This document shows, in pieces, positions 8,212-15,600 of a stretch of DNA of 29,585 nucleotides (positions are counted from its first letter, which is position 1; every line of letters starts with the position of its first letter). The translations under genes and the position numbers were made by a program. Source of the DNA: JBOGJI01 sp050747865 (lineage in GTDB: Bacteria > Acidobacteriota > Thermoanaerobaculia > Multivoradales > JAHEKO01); assembly GCA_050747865.1 (NCBI GenBank), contig JBOGJI010000090.1, positions 1 to 29,585 on the forward strand, in the 5' to 3' direction. Under the pieces are notes generated by a model that worked only from the letters and a program-made list of their open reading frames with translations, searched no databases and was not told the DNA's origin.

Positions 8212-9105
8212 TCAGGGCGTGACCGTGACCGGGGCTTCGAGAGTCGCCGTCAGGACGGTCCCGGCCGGCAGCTGGATGGTCTCGCCTTTGGTCTTGGCCG
8301 CCACCACGGTGCCGACAGCGCCGCCGACGACCGCCCCGGCCGCCACGCGCTTGTCATCATCGCCGCCGCCGATCACCTTGCCGAGGATGGCGCCCGCGGC
8401 CGTGCTGCCGCCGATAGTGGCGGCGTCCTTCTTGGTCTCGCTCTTGCCCACCCAGGTCAGCGACGCCGCCAGCGGCGCCGAGGAACCATTGGGCAGGGTG
8501 ACGCTCGCGAACGCCACGCCAAGGCGGGCGCGACCGCCGATCTTGCGCAGGCCCTTGGCCTCGGTCACCCGCCCGTACACGGTCGAGCCCGCGGGCACCG
8601 CGACCTGCCCCCCGGCCGACAGCGGCGAGGACAGCCGGGCCGTGAAGCTGTCGCCCACCTGGCTGGTCTCGCTCGACAGGCTGCTCTGAAGCTCGGCGCT
8701 GAAGCTGGTGCCGGCGGGCACGGTGATCGGTGTCGGTGCCGGGGCAGGCGCCGGGGCCGGCTGCGGCTGGCGCTCGCGCCACGATTCCTGCGGCGGCGGC
8801 GCGGTGTCCCGGCGGGCCAGCTCGGCCTCGCGCCTCGCCAGCTCGCGCTCCCGCGCCGCCAGCTCCGCCTCGCGCGACGCCAGGGTGTCGTCCGCGGGCT
8901 CCTCGATGTCTACCGCCTGGGCGCCGGTGTCCTCGGTGAAGTACTGCTCGTCGGTCGCCTCGTCCGTCGTCTCGAGCTCTTCCTCCAAACGGGCCTGCTC
9001 GTCGGCGGGGGTGTCCTCACGAGAGGCGCGGTTGCACGCCAGGGACCACGCCGCCAGGCCGGCAATCAACAGAGCCAGAACGAGCTTTGCACGTGTCCAA
9101 TGCAT
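8212..9105 (-). CDS. lipoprotein with charged coiled-coil and glycine-rich C-terminal domain
   Basis: I chose the ATG at 9105 (297 aa) because GAGGAGG precedes it and the lipoprotein signal MHWTRAKLVLALLIAGLAAW begins there. The lipobox is SLAC. After an acidic stretch comes a regular Glu/Arg/Ala heptad run (EAELAARERELARREAELAR) that should form a coiled coil, then a Pro-rich linker. The C-terminal part begins VPAGTSFSAELQSSLSSETS and contains two VPAG- or LPAG-type turns, a Gly-rich stretch (IGGSTAAGAILGKVIGGG and AAGAVVGGAVGTVVA) and a final beta region. The Gly-rich part resembles glycine-zipper segments of envelope lipoproteins. I do not know its function. It is transcribed the same way as fabF but separated from it by a repeat-filled gap of 185 bp. 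Confidence 0.8.
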   Translation of the reverse strand: MHWTRAKLVLALLIAGLAAWSLACNRASREDTPADEQARLEEELETTDEATDEQYFTEDTGAQAVDIEEPADDTLASREAELAARERELARREAELARRDTAPPPQESWRERQPQPAPAPAPAPTPITVPAGTSFSAELQSSLSSETSQVGDSFTARLSSPLSAGGQVAVPAGSTVYGRVTEAKGLRKIGGRARLGVAFASVTLPNGSSAPLAASLTWVGKSETKKDAATIGGSTAAGAILGKVIGGGDDDKRVAAGAVVGGAVGTVVAAKTKGETIQLPAGTVLTATLEAPVTVTP

Positions 9106-9180
9106 GATGTCGACCTCCTCGCCCATCTCATTCGAGGACGGGCGCGGAGGGGACCACGCAACATCCCTGCCAATCTCTCC

Positions 9181-9289
9181 CGCCCACCCGGTGATCAGGG
9201 ATCAGGGTTCAGGGTCGGGGGCGGCAGCTCGAGCCCTGATGTCTCGCTGACCCCTGACCCCTCGCCCCTGACCCCTGGGCGGGCGGGGG
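9181..9289. repeat. heptamer-based palindromic repeat, copy B
   Basis: It begins CGCCCACCCGG. G-rich units follow (GATCAGG GATCAGG GTTCAGG GTC, 9193-9215), then a variable centre of about 30 bp. C-rich units follow (CTGACCC, CTGACCC and a diverged copy), ending in CCCCTGGGCGGGCGGGGG. The element fills the space between the fabF stop codon (9291-9293) and the lipoprotein leader, so it may insulate the lipoprotein gene from the fab operon. Its edges match those of copies A and C. Confidence 0.75.
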
Positions 9290-9290
9290 A

Positions 9291-10538
9291 CTACGCGCGG
9301 CTGAGGATGAGGGCGCCGTTGGTGCCGCCGAAACCGAAGGAGTTGGTGAGGGCGTGCTCGAGCTCCACCGCGCGAGCGGTGTGGGGCACGAAGTCGAGAT
9401 CGCAGCCCTCCCCCGGCTGGTCCAGGTTCAGCGTCGGCGGCAGCGTCTGGTGGTGCAGCGCCAGCGCCAGGATCCCGGTCTCGAGACCTCCCGCAGCGCC
9501 CAGCAGGTGCCCGGTCGCCGACTTGGTGGACGACACCGCCAGCCGGCGGGCGTGATCGCCGAAGACGTCGTGGATCGCCTTGACCTCGGCCACGTCGCCG
9601 AGCGGCGTCGAGGTGCCGTGCGCGTTGATGTAGCCGATGCTCTCGCGCGCGACGCCGGCGTCCTCGAGCGCCGCGCGCATCACCTGGGCCGCGCCTCTGC
9701 CCTCCGGCTCGGGGGCCGAGATGTGGTAGGCGTCGCCGCCCATGCCGTAGCCCACGATCTCGGCATAGACCGTGGCGCCGCGCTCCCGCGCCCGTTCCAG
9801 CTCCTCGAGGATCACGATCCCCGAGCCTTCGCCCATGACGAAGCCGTCGCGATCTTGATCCCACGGTCGCGACGCCCGCTCCGGCTCGTCGTTGCGGGTC
9901 GACAGCGCCCGCATGGCGCAGAAGCCGCCGACGGCGAGCGGCGTGATCACGGCCTCGGCTCCGCCGGCGATCATGGCATCGGCGTAGCCGTGCTGGATGA
10001 GCCGGAAGGCGTCGCCGACCGCGTGCAGGCCGGTGGTGCAGGCCGTGCACGGCGCCGAGTTCGGGCCGCGGGCGCCGACACGGATCGACACCTGGCCGGC
10101 GGCCATGTTGACGATGAGGCCGGGGATGAAGAACGGAGAGATTCGCCCCGGCCCGCGCTCGAGCAGGACGCGGTGCATGTCCTCGATCAGCGGCAGGCCG
10201 CCGATCCCCGAGCCGATGATGACGCCGACCCGCTCGGCGTTCGCGGCGTCGATAGTCAGCCCGGAGTCGTCCAGCGCGATCTGGCTCGCCGCCAGCGCGA
10301 ACTGGATGAAGCGGTCGGTCTTGCGGGCCTCCTTGCGATCGAGGAAGGCCTCCGGCTCGAAGTCGCGCACCTCTCCCGCGATGCGCGAGGTGTATTCGCT
10401 GGCATCGAAGCGGGTGATCGGCCCGATCCCGCTGATGCCGGCCATCAGGCCGTCCCAGGTGGCCTGGGTGCCGGTACCGAGCGGGGAGACGAGACCGATC
10501 CCGGTGATGGCGACGCGTCGCCGGGCTACCATGTTCAT
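9291..10538 (-). CDS. fabF: beta-ketoacyl-ACP synthase II
   Basis: This 415-aa protein has the typical KAS II length. It condenses malonyl-ACP with acyl-ACP in fatty acid elongation. The active-site Cys167 lies in PCTACTTGLHA. The catalytic histidines are in NAHGTSTPLGD and KSATGHLLGAAG, and the glycine-rich C-terminus is NSFGFGGTNGALIL. ATG codons at 10538 and 10532 are both possible starts. The second begins MVARRRVAITG, closer to the family norm, and neither has a strong Shine-Dalgarno. It is the last fab gene, 55 bp after acpP, with a hairpin in that gap. Confidence 0.97.
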   Translation of the reverse strand: MNMVARRRVAITGIGLVSPLGTGTQATWDGLMAGISGIGPITRFDASEYTSRIAGEVRDFEPEAFLDRKEARKTDRFIQFALAASQIALDDSGLTIDAANAERVGVIIGSGIGGLPLIEDMHRVLLERGPGRISPFFIPGLIVNMAAGQVSIRVGARGPNSAPCTACTTGLHAVGDAFRLIQHGYADAMIAGGAEAVITPLAVGGFCAMRALSTRNDEPERASRPWDQDRDGFVMGEGSGIVILEELERARERGATVYAEIVGYGMGGDAYHISAPEPEGRGAAQVMRAALEDAGVARESIGYINAHGTSTPLGDVAEVKAIHDVFGDHARRLAVSSTKSATGHLLGAAGGLETGILALALHHQTLPPTLNLDQPGEGCDLDFVPHTARAVELEHALTNSFGFGGTNGALILSRA

Positions 10539-10548
10539 CCCCGAGTCC

Positions 10549-10570
10549 GACAGAGGCGGGGACCTCTGTC
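10549..10570 (-). promoter_or_regulatory. hairpin between acpP and fabF
   Basis: A perfect 8-bp stem (GACAGAGG with CCTCTGTC) encloses a 6-nt GC loop in the 55-bp acpP-fabF spacer. No T-run follows in the direction of transcription, so it is not a standard intrinsic terminator. Plausible roles are 3'-end protection of the acpP message or partial attenuation, so that ACP is made in excess of FabF. These roles are inference. Confidence 0.5.
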
Positions 10571-10593
10571 CCCCGGTCGCCGGTTGGTTGGCC

Positions 10594-10839
10594 TCAGTTG
10601 CTGCTCTCGGAGGAGTTCTGCTCGATGTAGGAGATCGCTTCGCCGACGCGGGCGATCTTCTCCGAGTCCTCGTCCGGGATCTCGATGCCGAACTCCTCTT
10701 CGAAGGCCATCACCAGCTCCACCACGTCCAGGGAATCCGCGCCCAGGTCTTCCGTGAAGCTCGCCTCCAGCGTCACCTCGTCCGCGTCCACGCCCAGCTG
10801 ATCGACGATGATTCCCTTGACTCGTTCCGCTACTGACAT
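10594..10839 (-). CDS. acpP: acyl carrier protein
   Basis: This 81-aa acidic protein carries acyl chains on a phosphopantetheine arm. The attachment site is Ser36 in DLGADSLDVVEL. The start at 10839 (MSVAERVKGI) is preferred over the in-frame start at 10893. The Shine-Dalgarno AGGAGGAG precedes it and the shorter product has the family length. It sits between fabG (115 bp upstream) and fabF, in the order usual for fatty acid synthesis clusters. Confidence 0.97.
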   Translation of the reverse strand: MSVAERVKGIIVDQLGVDADEVTLEASFTEDLGADSLDVVELVMAFEEEFGIEIPDEDSEKIARVGEAISYIEQNSSESSN

Positions 10840-10917
10840 GATCTCAGTCTCCTCCTGAGGTTCGCCTTTCAGAACCGTTGCGGTTTCTAGCACAGCTCGC
10901 GGGGAGCGTCCAATCTC

Positions 10918-10955
10918 AGAGCCTGTGACCCCATCTCCCGTGGGTCACAGGCTCT
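10918..10955. repeat. 14-bp perfect inverted repeat at the fabG stop codon
   Basis: The arms are AGAGCCTGTGACCC (10918-10931) and its exact complement (10942-10955), with a 10-nt loop. The outermost base overlaps the fabG stop codon (10955-10957). No T-tract follows on the minus strand, so termination by the classical mechanism is doubtful. Twelve bases of the arm recur at 22181-22192, and 11 bases (reverse orientation) at 15048-15058, which suggests a dispersed element. Confidence 0.7.
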
Positions 10956-11698
10956 CAGATGTAGAGGCCGCCCGAGACGTTGAGCACCTGGCCGGTGATG
11001 TAGCCGGCGCCGCCGCCGGCGAGGAAGCCGACGGCGGCGGCGATCTCCTCCGGCCGGCCGATGCGACCCATCGGGATGGCCTCGAGCAGCGGCCCGCGCG
11101 CCGCCTCCGGCAGCGCCTCCGTCATCGCCGTGTCCACGTACCCGGGCGCCACCACGTTGGCGGTGACGCCGCGGCCGGCCAGCTCGCGCGCCAGCGACTT
11201 GGTGAAGCCCACCAGCCCTGCCTTGGCGGCGGCGTAGTTGGCCTGTCCGGCGTTGCCCATCAGGCCGACCACCGAGGAGATCGAGATGATCCGCCCCCAG
11301 CGGCGGCGCATCATGCCCCTGGCCAGCAGCCGGGTCACGGCGAAGGCGCCGGTCAGGTTGGTGTCCAGCACGCGCCGCCACTGCTCCAGGCTCATGCGCA
11401 CCAGCAGTGCGTCGTCGGTGATGCCGGCGTTGTTGACCAGGATGTCGACGGCCGCCCACTCTTCGGGTAGCTCCGCCAGCCGACCCTCGATCGCCTCCGG
11501 CGCCGCCAGGTCGAGCGCCAGGGGATGCGCCTCGCGGCCGGCCTCCCCCAGCTCGGCCGCCAGCGCGGCCAGCTTGTCGGCGCTGCGGGCGGCGAGGATC
11601 ACCCGCGCCCCCTGCGCCGCCAGCTGCCGCGCGATCGCCTCGCCGATGCCCTGCGAGGCCCCGGTCACCAACGCGGTCCTGCCGTCGAGCTCCCACAT
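10955..11698 (-). CDS. fabG: 3-oxoacyl-ACP reductase
   Basis: This 247-aa short-chain dehydrogenase reduces 3-oxoacyl-ACP with NADPH. The nucleotide-binding motif is TGASQGIG (residues 12-19), NNAG is at 89-92, and the catalytic residues are Ser142, Tyr155 and Lys159 in the SSVVGLMGNAGQANYAAAK region. I chose ATG 11698 because GGAGG lies about 10 bp upstream and family members begin just before LDGRTALVTG. A GTG at 11707, overlapping the fabD stop, is an alternative that adds three residues. It follows fabD immediately. Confidence 0.96.
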   Translation of the reverse strand: MWELDGRTALVTGASQGIGEAIARQLAAQGARVILAARSADKLAALAAELGEAGREAHPLALDLAAPEAIEGRLAELPEEWAAVDILVNNAGITDDALLVRMSLEQWRRVLDTNLTGAFAVTRLLARGMMRRRWGRIISISSVVGLMGNAGQANYAAAKAGLVGFTKSLARELAGRGVTANVVAPGYVDTAMTEALPEAARGPLLEAIPMGRIGRPEEIAAAVGFLAGGGAGYITGQVLNVSGGLYI

Positions 11699-11703
11699 CG
11701 TTC

Positions 11704-12669
11704 TCACGCCTCCGCCTTGCTTCCTGGGGCGGCTCCGGCCACCGTCGCACGCACCTTCTCCAGGTCCTCCGGCTCGGCGCAGGAGACGGCGGTGACCTCG
11801 GGCGCGATGCGCCGGATGAGACCGCTGAGCACGTTGCCCGGGCCAACCTCGATGAAGATGCCCAGCTCCAGGTCGTCGACCAGAGCGCGCACCGACTCCA
11901 CCCAGCGCACCGGCCCGTCGATCTGGCGCATCAGGGCGTCGAGGGCGGACTCCGCGTCTTCGACCGGCGCGGCGTCGATGTTGGTCACCACCGGGATCTT
12001 CGGATCCGCCCAGCTCGTCTCCCGCAACAGCGGCTCCATCCCCCGGCGCGCCGGCTTCATGAGCGGCGAATGGAACGGCGCCGACACGGGCAGCAGCACC
12101 GCCTTGCCGCCGCCGCGCAGCTTGGCCAGCCGCGCCGCCTCCTTCACCGCCTCGGTGTGACCGGCGATCACCGTCTGCTGCGGCGAGTTGAAGTTGGCCA
12201 CGGTGCAGACCAGGTCCTCGTCTGCGGCCTCCTCCACCAGCTCGTTGACCGTCATGATGTCCAGGCCGAGGATGGCCGCCATGGCGCCCTGGCCCACCGG
12301 CACCGCCTGCTGCATGAGCTCGCCGCGGCGACGCACCAGGCGCAGGGCGTCGGCGAACGGCAGGGCGCCGGCGGCCACCAGGGCCGAATATTCGCCCAGG
12401 CTGTGGCCCGCGGCCGCAGTCGCCGCCAGGCCTTCCTGCTCCAGCACGCGCAGGATCGCCACCGAGGCGGCGAGGATGGCAGGCTGGGTGTTGGCGGTGA
12501 GCTGCAGCTCCTCCTCCGGCCCCTCGAAGCAGAGCCGGCTCAGGGGCAGCCCCAGGGCCTCGTCGGCCTGCTCGAAGACCTCGGCGGCTACGGGGAAGCT
12601 CTCGGCCCAGGCTCGGCCCATGCCCACCCGCTGGGACCCCTGGCCGGGGAAGACGAAGCCGTATGCCAT
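11704..12669 (-). CDS. fabD: malonyl-CoA:ACP acyltransferase
   Basis: This 321-aa enzyme loads malonyl groups onto ACP. Motifs are FPGQGSQRVGMG at the N-terminus, nucleophile Ser90 in GHSLGEYSAL, His200 in APFHSPLM, and EVGPGNVLSGLI near the C-terminus. It starts 7 bp after the fabH stop and its stop abuts the fabG start, so this is one transcription unit. The C-terminal tail is slightly longer than the E. coli protein and Ala/Gly-rich. Confidence 0.97.
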   Translation of the reverse strand: MAYGFVFPGQGSQRVGMGRAWAESFPVAAEVFEQADEALGLPLSRLCFEGPEEELQLTANTQPAILAASVAILRVLEQEGLAATAAAGHSLGEYSALVAAGALPFADALRLVRRRGELMQQAVPVGQGAMAAILGLDIMTVNELVEEAADEDLVCTVANFNSPQQTVIAGHTEAVKEAARLAKLRGGGKAVLLPVSAPFHSPLMKPARRGMEPLLRETSWADPKIPVVTNIDAAPVEDAESALDALMRQIDGPVRWVESVRALVDDLELGIFIEVGPGNVLSGLIRRIAPEVTAVSCAEPEDLEKVRATVAGAAPGSKAEA

Positions 12670-12676
12670 CGGTTGC

Positions 12677-13657
12677 TTACCAGCGCACCGCGCCGGCGCC
12701 CCAGGTGAGGCCGGCTCCGAAGGCGGCGAACAGCACCAGATCTCCGGGGTCGAGCTTGCCGTTGCGATTCAGCTCGTCGAGGGCGATGGGGATGGAAGCC
12801 GCCGAGGTGTTCCCGTAGTCCTTGACATTGACGTAGACGCGCTCCTCGGGGACGTCCAGCCGCTCGCGCACCGCGTCGATGATGCGCAGGTTCGCCTGAT
12901 GGGGGATGAACCAGCGGACGTCCTCGGCCGCCAGCCCCGCCTTCTCCAGCATCTCCCGGCTCACCTCGGCCATGGAGCGGACGGCGACCCGGAAGGTCTC
13001 GTTGCCGCGCATCTTGATGAAATTCAGGTTGCCGGCGTCGAGCTCCTTGGACGGCGGATGCTTGCTGCCGCCGCCGGGCCGGTAGATGAGGTCGCCCAGG
13101 CAGCCGTCGGAGTGCAGCACGGTTCCCAGGACGCCGCTCTCGCCGTCCTCCTCGGCGCGCAGCACCGCCGCCCCGGCGCCGTCGCCGAACAGCACGCAGG
13201 TCGAGCGGTCGGTCCAGTCGATGAACTTGGACAGGACCTCGCCGCCGATGATCAGCGCCGTCCGCGCGCCGCCGTTCTCCAGGAACTGCTGCGCGATCGA
13301 CAGCGCGTAGATGAAGCCGGTGCAGGCGGCGGAGACGTCGAACGCCGCCGCGCCCTTGGCGCCGATGCGGTCCTGGATCTGGGTCGCGGCGGCGGGGAAG
13401 GTCATGTCGGGCGTCACCGTGGCGCAGATCACCAGATCCACCTCCGACCCGTCCACGCCCGCCATCTCCAGGGCCTGCTGGGAGGCCGGCACCGCCAGGT
13501 CGGTGAGCGCCTCCTCCGGCGCCGCGATGTAGCGCCGCTTGATCCCGGTGCGGGTGGTGATCCACTCGTCCGTGGTGTCGACGATGTGCTCCAGGTCCTG
13601 GTTGGTCAGCACCCGGGCGGGCACGGCCCGTCCGGTGCCGAGGATCTTCGCCTTCAT
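12677..13657 (-). CDS. fabH: beta-ketoacyl-ACP synthase III
   Basis: This 326-aa enzyme starts fatty acid synthesis by condensing an acyl-CoA primer with malonyl-ACP. The triad is Cys112 in SAACTGFIYAL, His253 in IPHQANLRI and Asn283 in YGNTSAASIP. The frame is open well upstream, but the ATG at 13657 (MKAKILGTGRAVP) is clearly the start. It matches the family N-terminus and overlaps the plsX stop by 4 bp (ATGA). Primer preference cannot be read from the sequence. Confidence 0.97.
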   Translation of the reverse strand: MKAKILGTGRAVPARVLTNQDLEHIVDTTDEWITTRTGIKRRYIAAPEEALTDLAVPASQQALEMAGVDGSEVDLVICATVTPDMTFPAAATQIQDRIGAKGAAAFDVSAACTGFIYALSIAQQFLENGGARTALIIGGEVLSKFIDWTDRSTCVLFGDGAGAAVLRAEEDGESGVLGTVLHSDGCLGDLIYRPGGGSKHPPSKELDAGNLNFIKMRGNETFRVAVRSMAEVSREMLEKAGLAAEDVRWFIPHQANLRIIDAVRERLDVPEERVYVNVKDYGNTSAASIPIALDELNRNGKLDPGDLVLFAAFGAGLTWGAGAVRW

Positions 13658-14700
13658 CCCGCAGATACCTCCGGCGCCTCCGCCGCCCCCAGCAGCCGCG
13701 CCTCCTCGGCGTGCAGGTCGGCCACCTTGCGGCGGATCTGGTTGTGCAGATCCGCTTCGCAGAACTCGGCGGCGCGGCGGATCATGCTGTGCACGGCGCG
13801 CGGATTCGAGCGGCCGTGCCCGATGAAGCAGCCCCCGTTGATGCCCAGCAGAGCCGCCCCCCCGTATTCGCTGTAATCGGTGCGGCGGCGCAGCCGCTTG
13901 AGCGCCGGCGCCGCCAGCACGGCGCCGAGGCGCGCCCGCAGGCTGTGCTCCAGCTCGGTGCGCAGCATCGATCCCACCAGCTCGGCGATCGACTCCGCGC
14001 TCTTCAGCACGGCGTTGCCGACGAAGCCGTCGCACACCACCACGTCGGCCTTGCCGTTGAAGATGTCGCCGCCTTCCACGTTGCCGATGAAATGCAGGCC
14101 CGTGGTCTCCATCACCTGGTAGACCTGGCGCGTCAGATCGCTGCCCTTGACCTCTTCCTCGCCGATCGAGAGCAGGCCGACCCGCGGGTGGCTCATGCCC
14201 AGCACCTCCTGGGCGTAGAAGTGTCCCATGACGGCGAACTCCCGCAGGTGGCGCGGCCGGCTGTCGACGTTGGCGCCTACGTCCAGCAGCACGGTGTGCC
14301 CGCCAGCATTCGGCAGCACCGCGGCCAGCGCCGGGCGATCCACGCCCTCGATGGTGCCGGCGACCACCTTCGCCGCCACCATCGCCGCCCCGGTGTTGCC
14401 GGCGGTGACCATGGCCTCCGCCTGGCCGTCGCGCACCAGCTCGGCGCAGATCCGCACCGAAGATCGGCGCTTGCGGCGGATGGGCGCGGTCGCCGGATCG
14501 TCCATGCCCACGACCTCGTCGGCGTGCACGACCTCCAGGCGCGGCGGCATAGGGTTGACGCCGGCCAGCTCGCGCTCGACCGCCTCCCGATCCCCGACCA
14601 GCAGCAGGTGCGCACCCAGCTCACGCGCCGCGTCGACGGCTCCCGCCACCACCGCGGCCGGCGCGAAATCTCCACCCATGGCGTCGACGGCGATGCGCAT
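13654..14700 (-). CDS. plsX: phosphate acyltransferase PlsX
   Basis: This 348-aa protein makes acyl-phosphate from acyl-ACP for phospholipid synthesis. It begins MRIAVDAMGGDFAP, the family signature. Other conserved segments are VTAGNTGAAMVAA, LLDVGANVDSRP, LSIGEEEVKGSD, VCDGFVGNAVLK and YGGAALLGINGGCFIGHG. It is placed between rpmF (97 bp upstream) and fabH (4-bp overlap). The plsX-fabH-fabD-fabG-acpP-fabF order links acyl chain synthesis to its use in membrane lipid synthesis. Confidence 0.97.
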   Translation of the reverse strand: MRIAVDAMGGDFAPAAVVAGAVDAARELGAHLLLVGDREAVERELAGVNPMPPRLEVVHADEVVGMDDPATAPIRRKRRSSVRICAELVRDGQAEAMVTAGNTGAAMVAAKVVAGTIEGVDRPALAAVLPNAGGHTVLLDVGANVDSRPRHLREFAVMGHFYAQEVLGMSHPRVGLLSIGEEEVKGSDLTRQVYQVMETTGLHFIGNVEGGDIFNGKADVVVCDGFVGNAVLKSAESIAELVGSMLRTELEHSLRARLGAVLAAPALKRLRRRTDYSEYGGAALLGINGGCFIGHGRSNPRAVHSMIRRAAEFCEADLHNQIRRKVADLHAEEARLLGAAEAPEVSAG

Positions 14701-14738
14701 CGTGCTGGAGGGTTGTGCGCGTTCTGTCTCGATTCCCG

Positions 14739-14785
14739 GGTCCTGGAGCCCCGGCTTCCCGATCCCGGACCCGTGGCCCAGGACC
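14739..14785. repeat. short inverted repeat in the rpmF-plsX spacer
   Basis: The 97-bp spacer between rpmF and plsX contains GGTCCTGG (14739-14746) and its complement CCAGGACC (14778-14785), separated by 31 bp of GC-rich sequence with further partial self-complementarity. It might fold into a hairpin that separates ribosomal-protein expression from lipid-gene expression. The stem is short and the evidence is weak. Confidence 0.3.
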
Positions 14786-14797
14786 GGACGGGCGGCG

Positions 14798-14983
14798 TCA
14801 GGACGTTTCCTCGACCTCGATCACCTGGCGGCCGCGGTAGGTGCCGCAGTGCGGACAGACGCGATGCGGCCGCTTGGCCTCGCCGCACTTGGGGCAGACC
14901 GAGGCCATCGGCTGCGGCAGCGCGTCGTGGGCGCGCCGGCGATCGCGCCGGGCCTTCGAATGGCGTCGTTTCGGATTCGGCAT
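14798..14983 (-). CDS. rpmF: 50S ribosomal protein L32
   Basis: This 61-aa basic protein begins MPNPKRRHSKARRDRRRAHD, the L32 signature. Its zinc-ribbon cysteines are Cys30, Cys33, Cys43 and Cys46 (CPKC and CPHC). The start at 14983 is chosen over an in-frame upstream start at 15052 because it gives the standard N-terminus and GAGGA precedes it. It is 4 bp downstream of the DUF177 gene, the common yceD-rpmF pairing. Confidence 0.97.
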   Translation of the reverse strand: MPNPKRRHSKARRDRRRAHDALPQPMASVCPKCGEAKRPHRVCPHCGTYRGRQVIEVEETS

Positions 14984-14987
14984 GGCT

Positions 14988-15518
14988 TCAGTTTCCTCGT
15001 AGTTCGGCCAGCGCCCGCCAACGCGAGTCCATCTCCCGCGGCGGGCAGTCACAGGCTCCGGCGTTCAGGTCGGCGCCGCAGCGGGGACAGAGCCCCGCGC
15101 AGTCCGGCCGGCAGAGCACCCGCATCGGGATCTCGAGCTGCAGATGATCGCGGATCACCGGCGCCGTGTCCAGCACCTCGGAATCGATCTCCAGGACGCC
15201 GAGATCCTCCTCCGCCAGCTCCACATCTCCCGGCAGCGGTTCCGTGCGACGGACCACCACATAGAGCTGCACTTCGGAGTCCACAGTCTGGGGGCGTGGC
15301 GTCAGGCAGCGGGTACAGGCCAGCGTCTGCTCGCAGGTCAGGCGGCCGGTGAGGAGGTATTCACCCTCGCCGCCGCCCGCGGGAGCCTCGATCCGCCCCC
15401 GCCACCGCACCGGTCCCATCGCCAGCAGCTCCTCGCGACCCAGCTCCTCGGCGCCAACCGGCACCTCGATATCCCAGGTGATGGGCTCGTCACGAACCCG
15501 ATCGAGTCGAATCTGCAC
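14988..15518 (-). CDS. YceD/DUF177 family protein
   Basis: This 176-aa protein starts at GTG 15518. The DUF177 features are the paired cysteines in TCEQTLACTRCLTP and the C-terminal cluster VLCRPDCAGLCPRCGADLNAGACDC, probably metal binding. It then ends in the CPPRE-DSRWRALAELR tail. In other bacteria this gene precedes rpmF and is linked to 23S rRNA accumulation or ribosome assembly. The present gene is the first of the fab operon, about 50 bp downstream of a good promoter. Confidence 0.88.
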   Translation of the reverse strand: MQIRLDRVRDEPITWDIEVPVGAEELGREELLAMGPVRWRGRIEAPAGGGEGEYLLTGRLTCEQTLACTRCLTPRPQTVDSEVQLYVVVRRTEPLPGDVELAEEDLGVLEIDSEVLDTAPVIRDHLQLEIPMRVLCRPDCAGLCPRCGADLNAGACDCPPREMDSRWRALAELRGN

Positions 15519-15570
15519 GTGAGGAACCCTTACGTGCCCGGCGCCTGATACCGGACCCCAGAGAGGCCTT

Positions 15571-15600
15571 AGGCTACGGGATGCACGCCGCTCCTGTCAA
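15571..15600 (-). promoter_or_regulatory. probable sigma-70-type promoter of the yceD-rpmF-plsX-fab operon
   Basis: On the minus strand a perfect TTGACA (15600-15595) is followed after 18 bp by TAGCCT (15576-15571). The latter keeps the first, second and last bases of the -10 consensus. Transcription would start near 15563, giving a leader of about 45 nt before the GTG at 15518. The -35 box contains the TGA stop codon of the preceding gene (15597-15599). The -10 is imperfect, hence moderate confidence. Confidence 0.55.

Noticed and set aside
9354..10757. 467-aa plus-strand open frame opposite fabF and acpP
   Set aside because: It is an antisense shadow of two well-identified genes and crosses their spacer hairpin.
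10918..10955. Hairpin considered as a standard intrinsic terminator
   Set aside because: No T-tract follows on the transcribed side, and acpP and fabF lie downstream in the same direction.
12188..13876. 562-aa plus-strand open frame opposite fabD and fabH
   Set aside because: It is an antisense shadow without recognisable domains.
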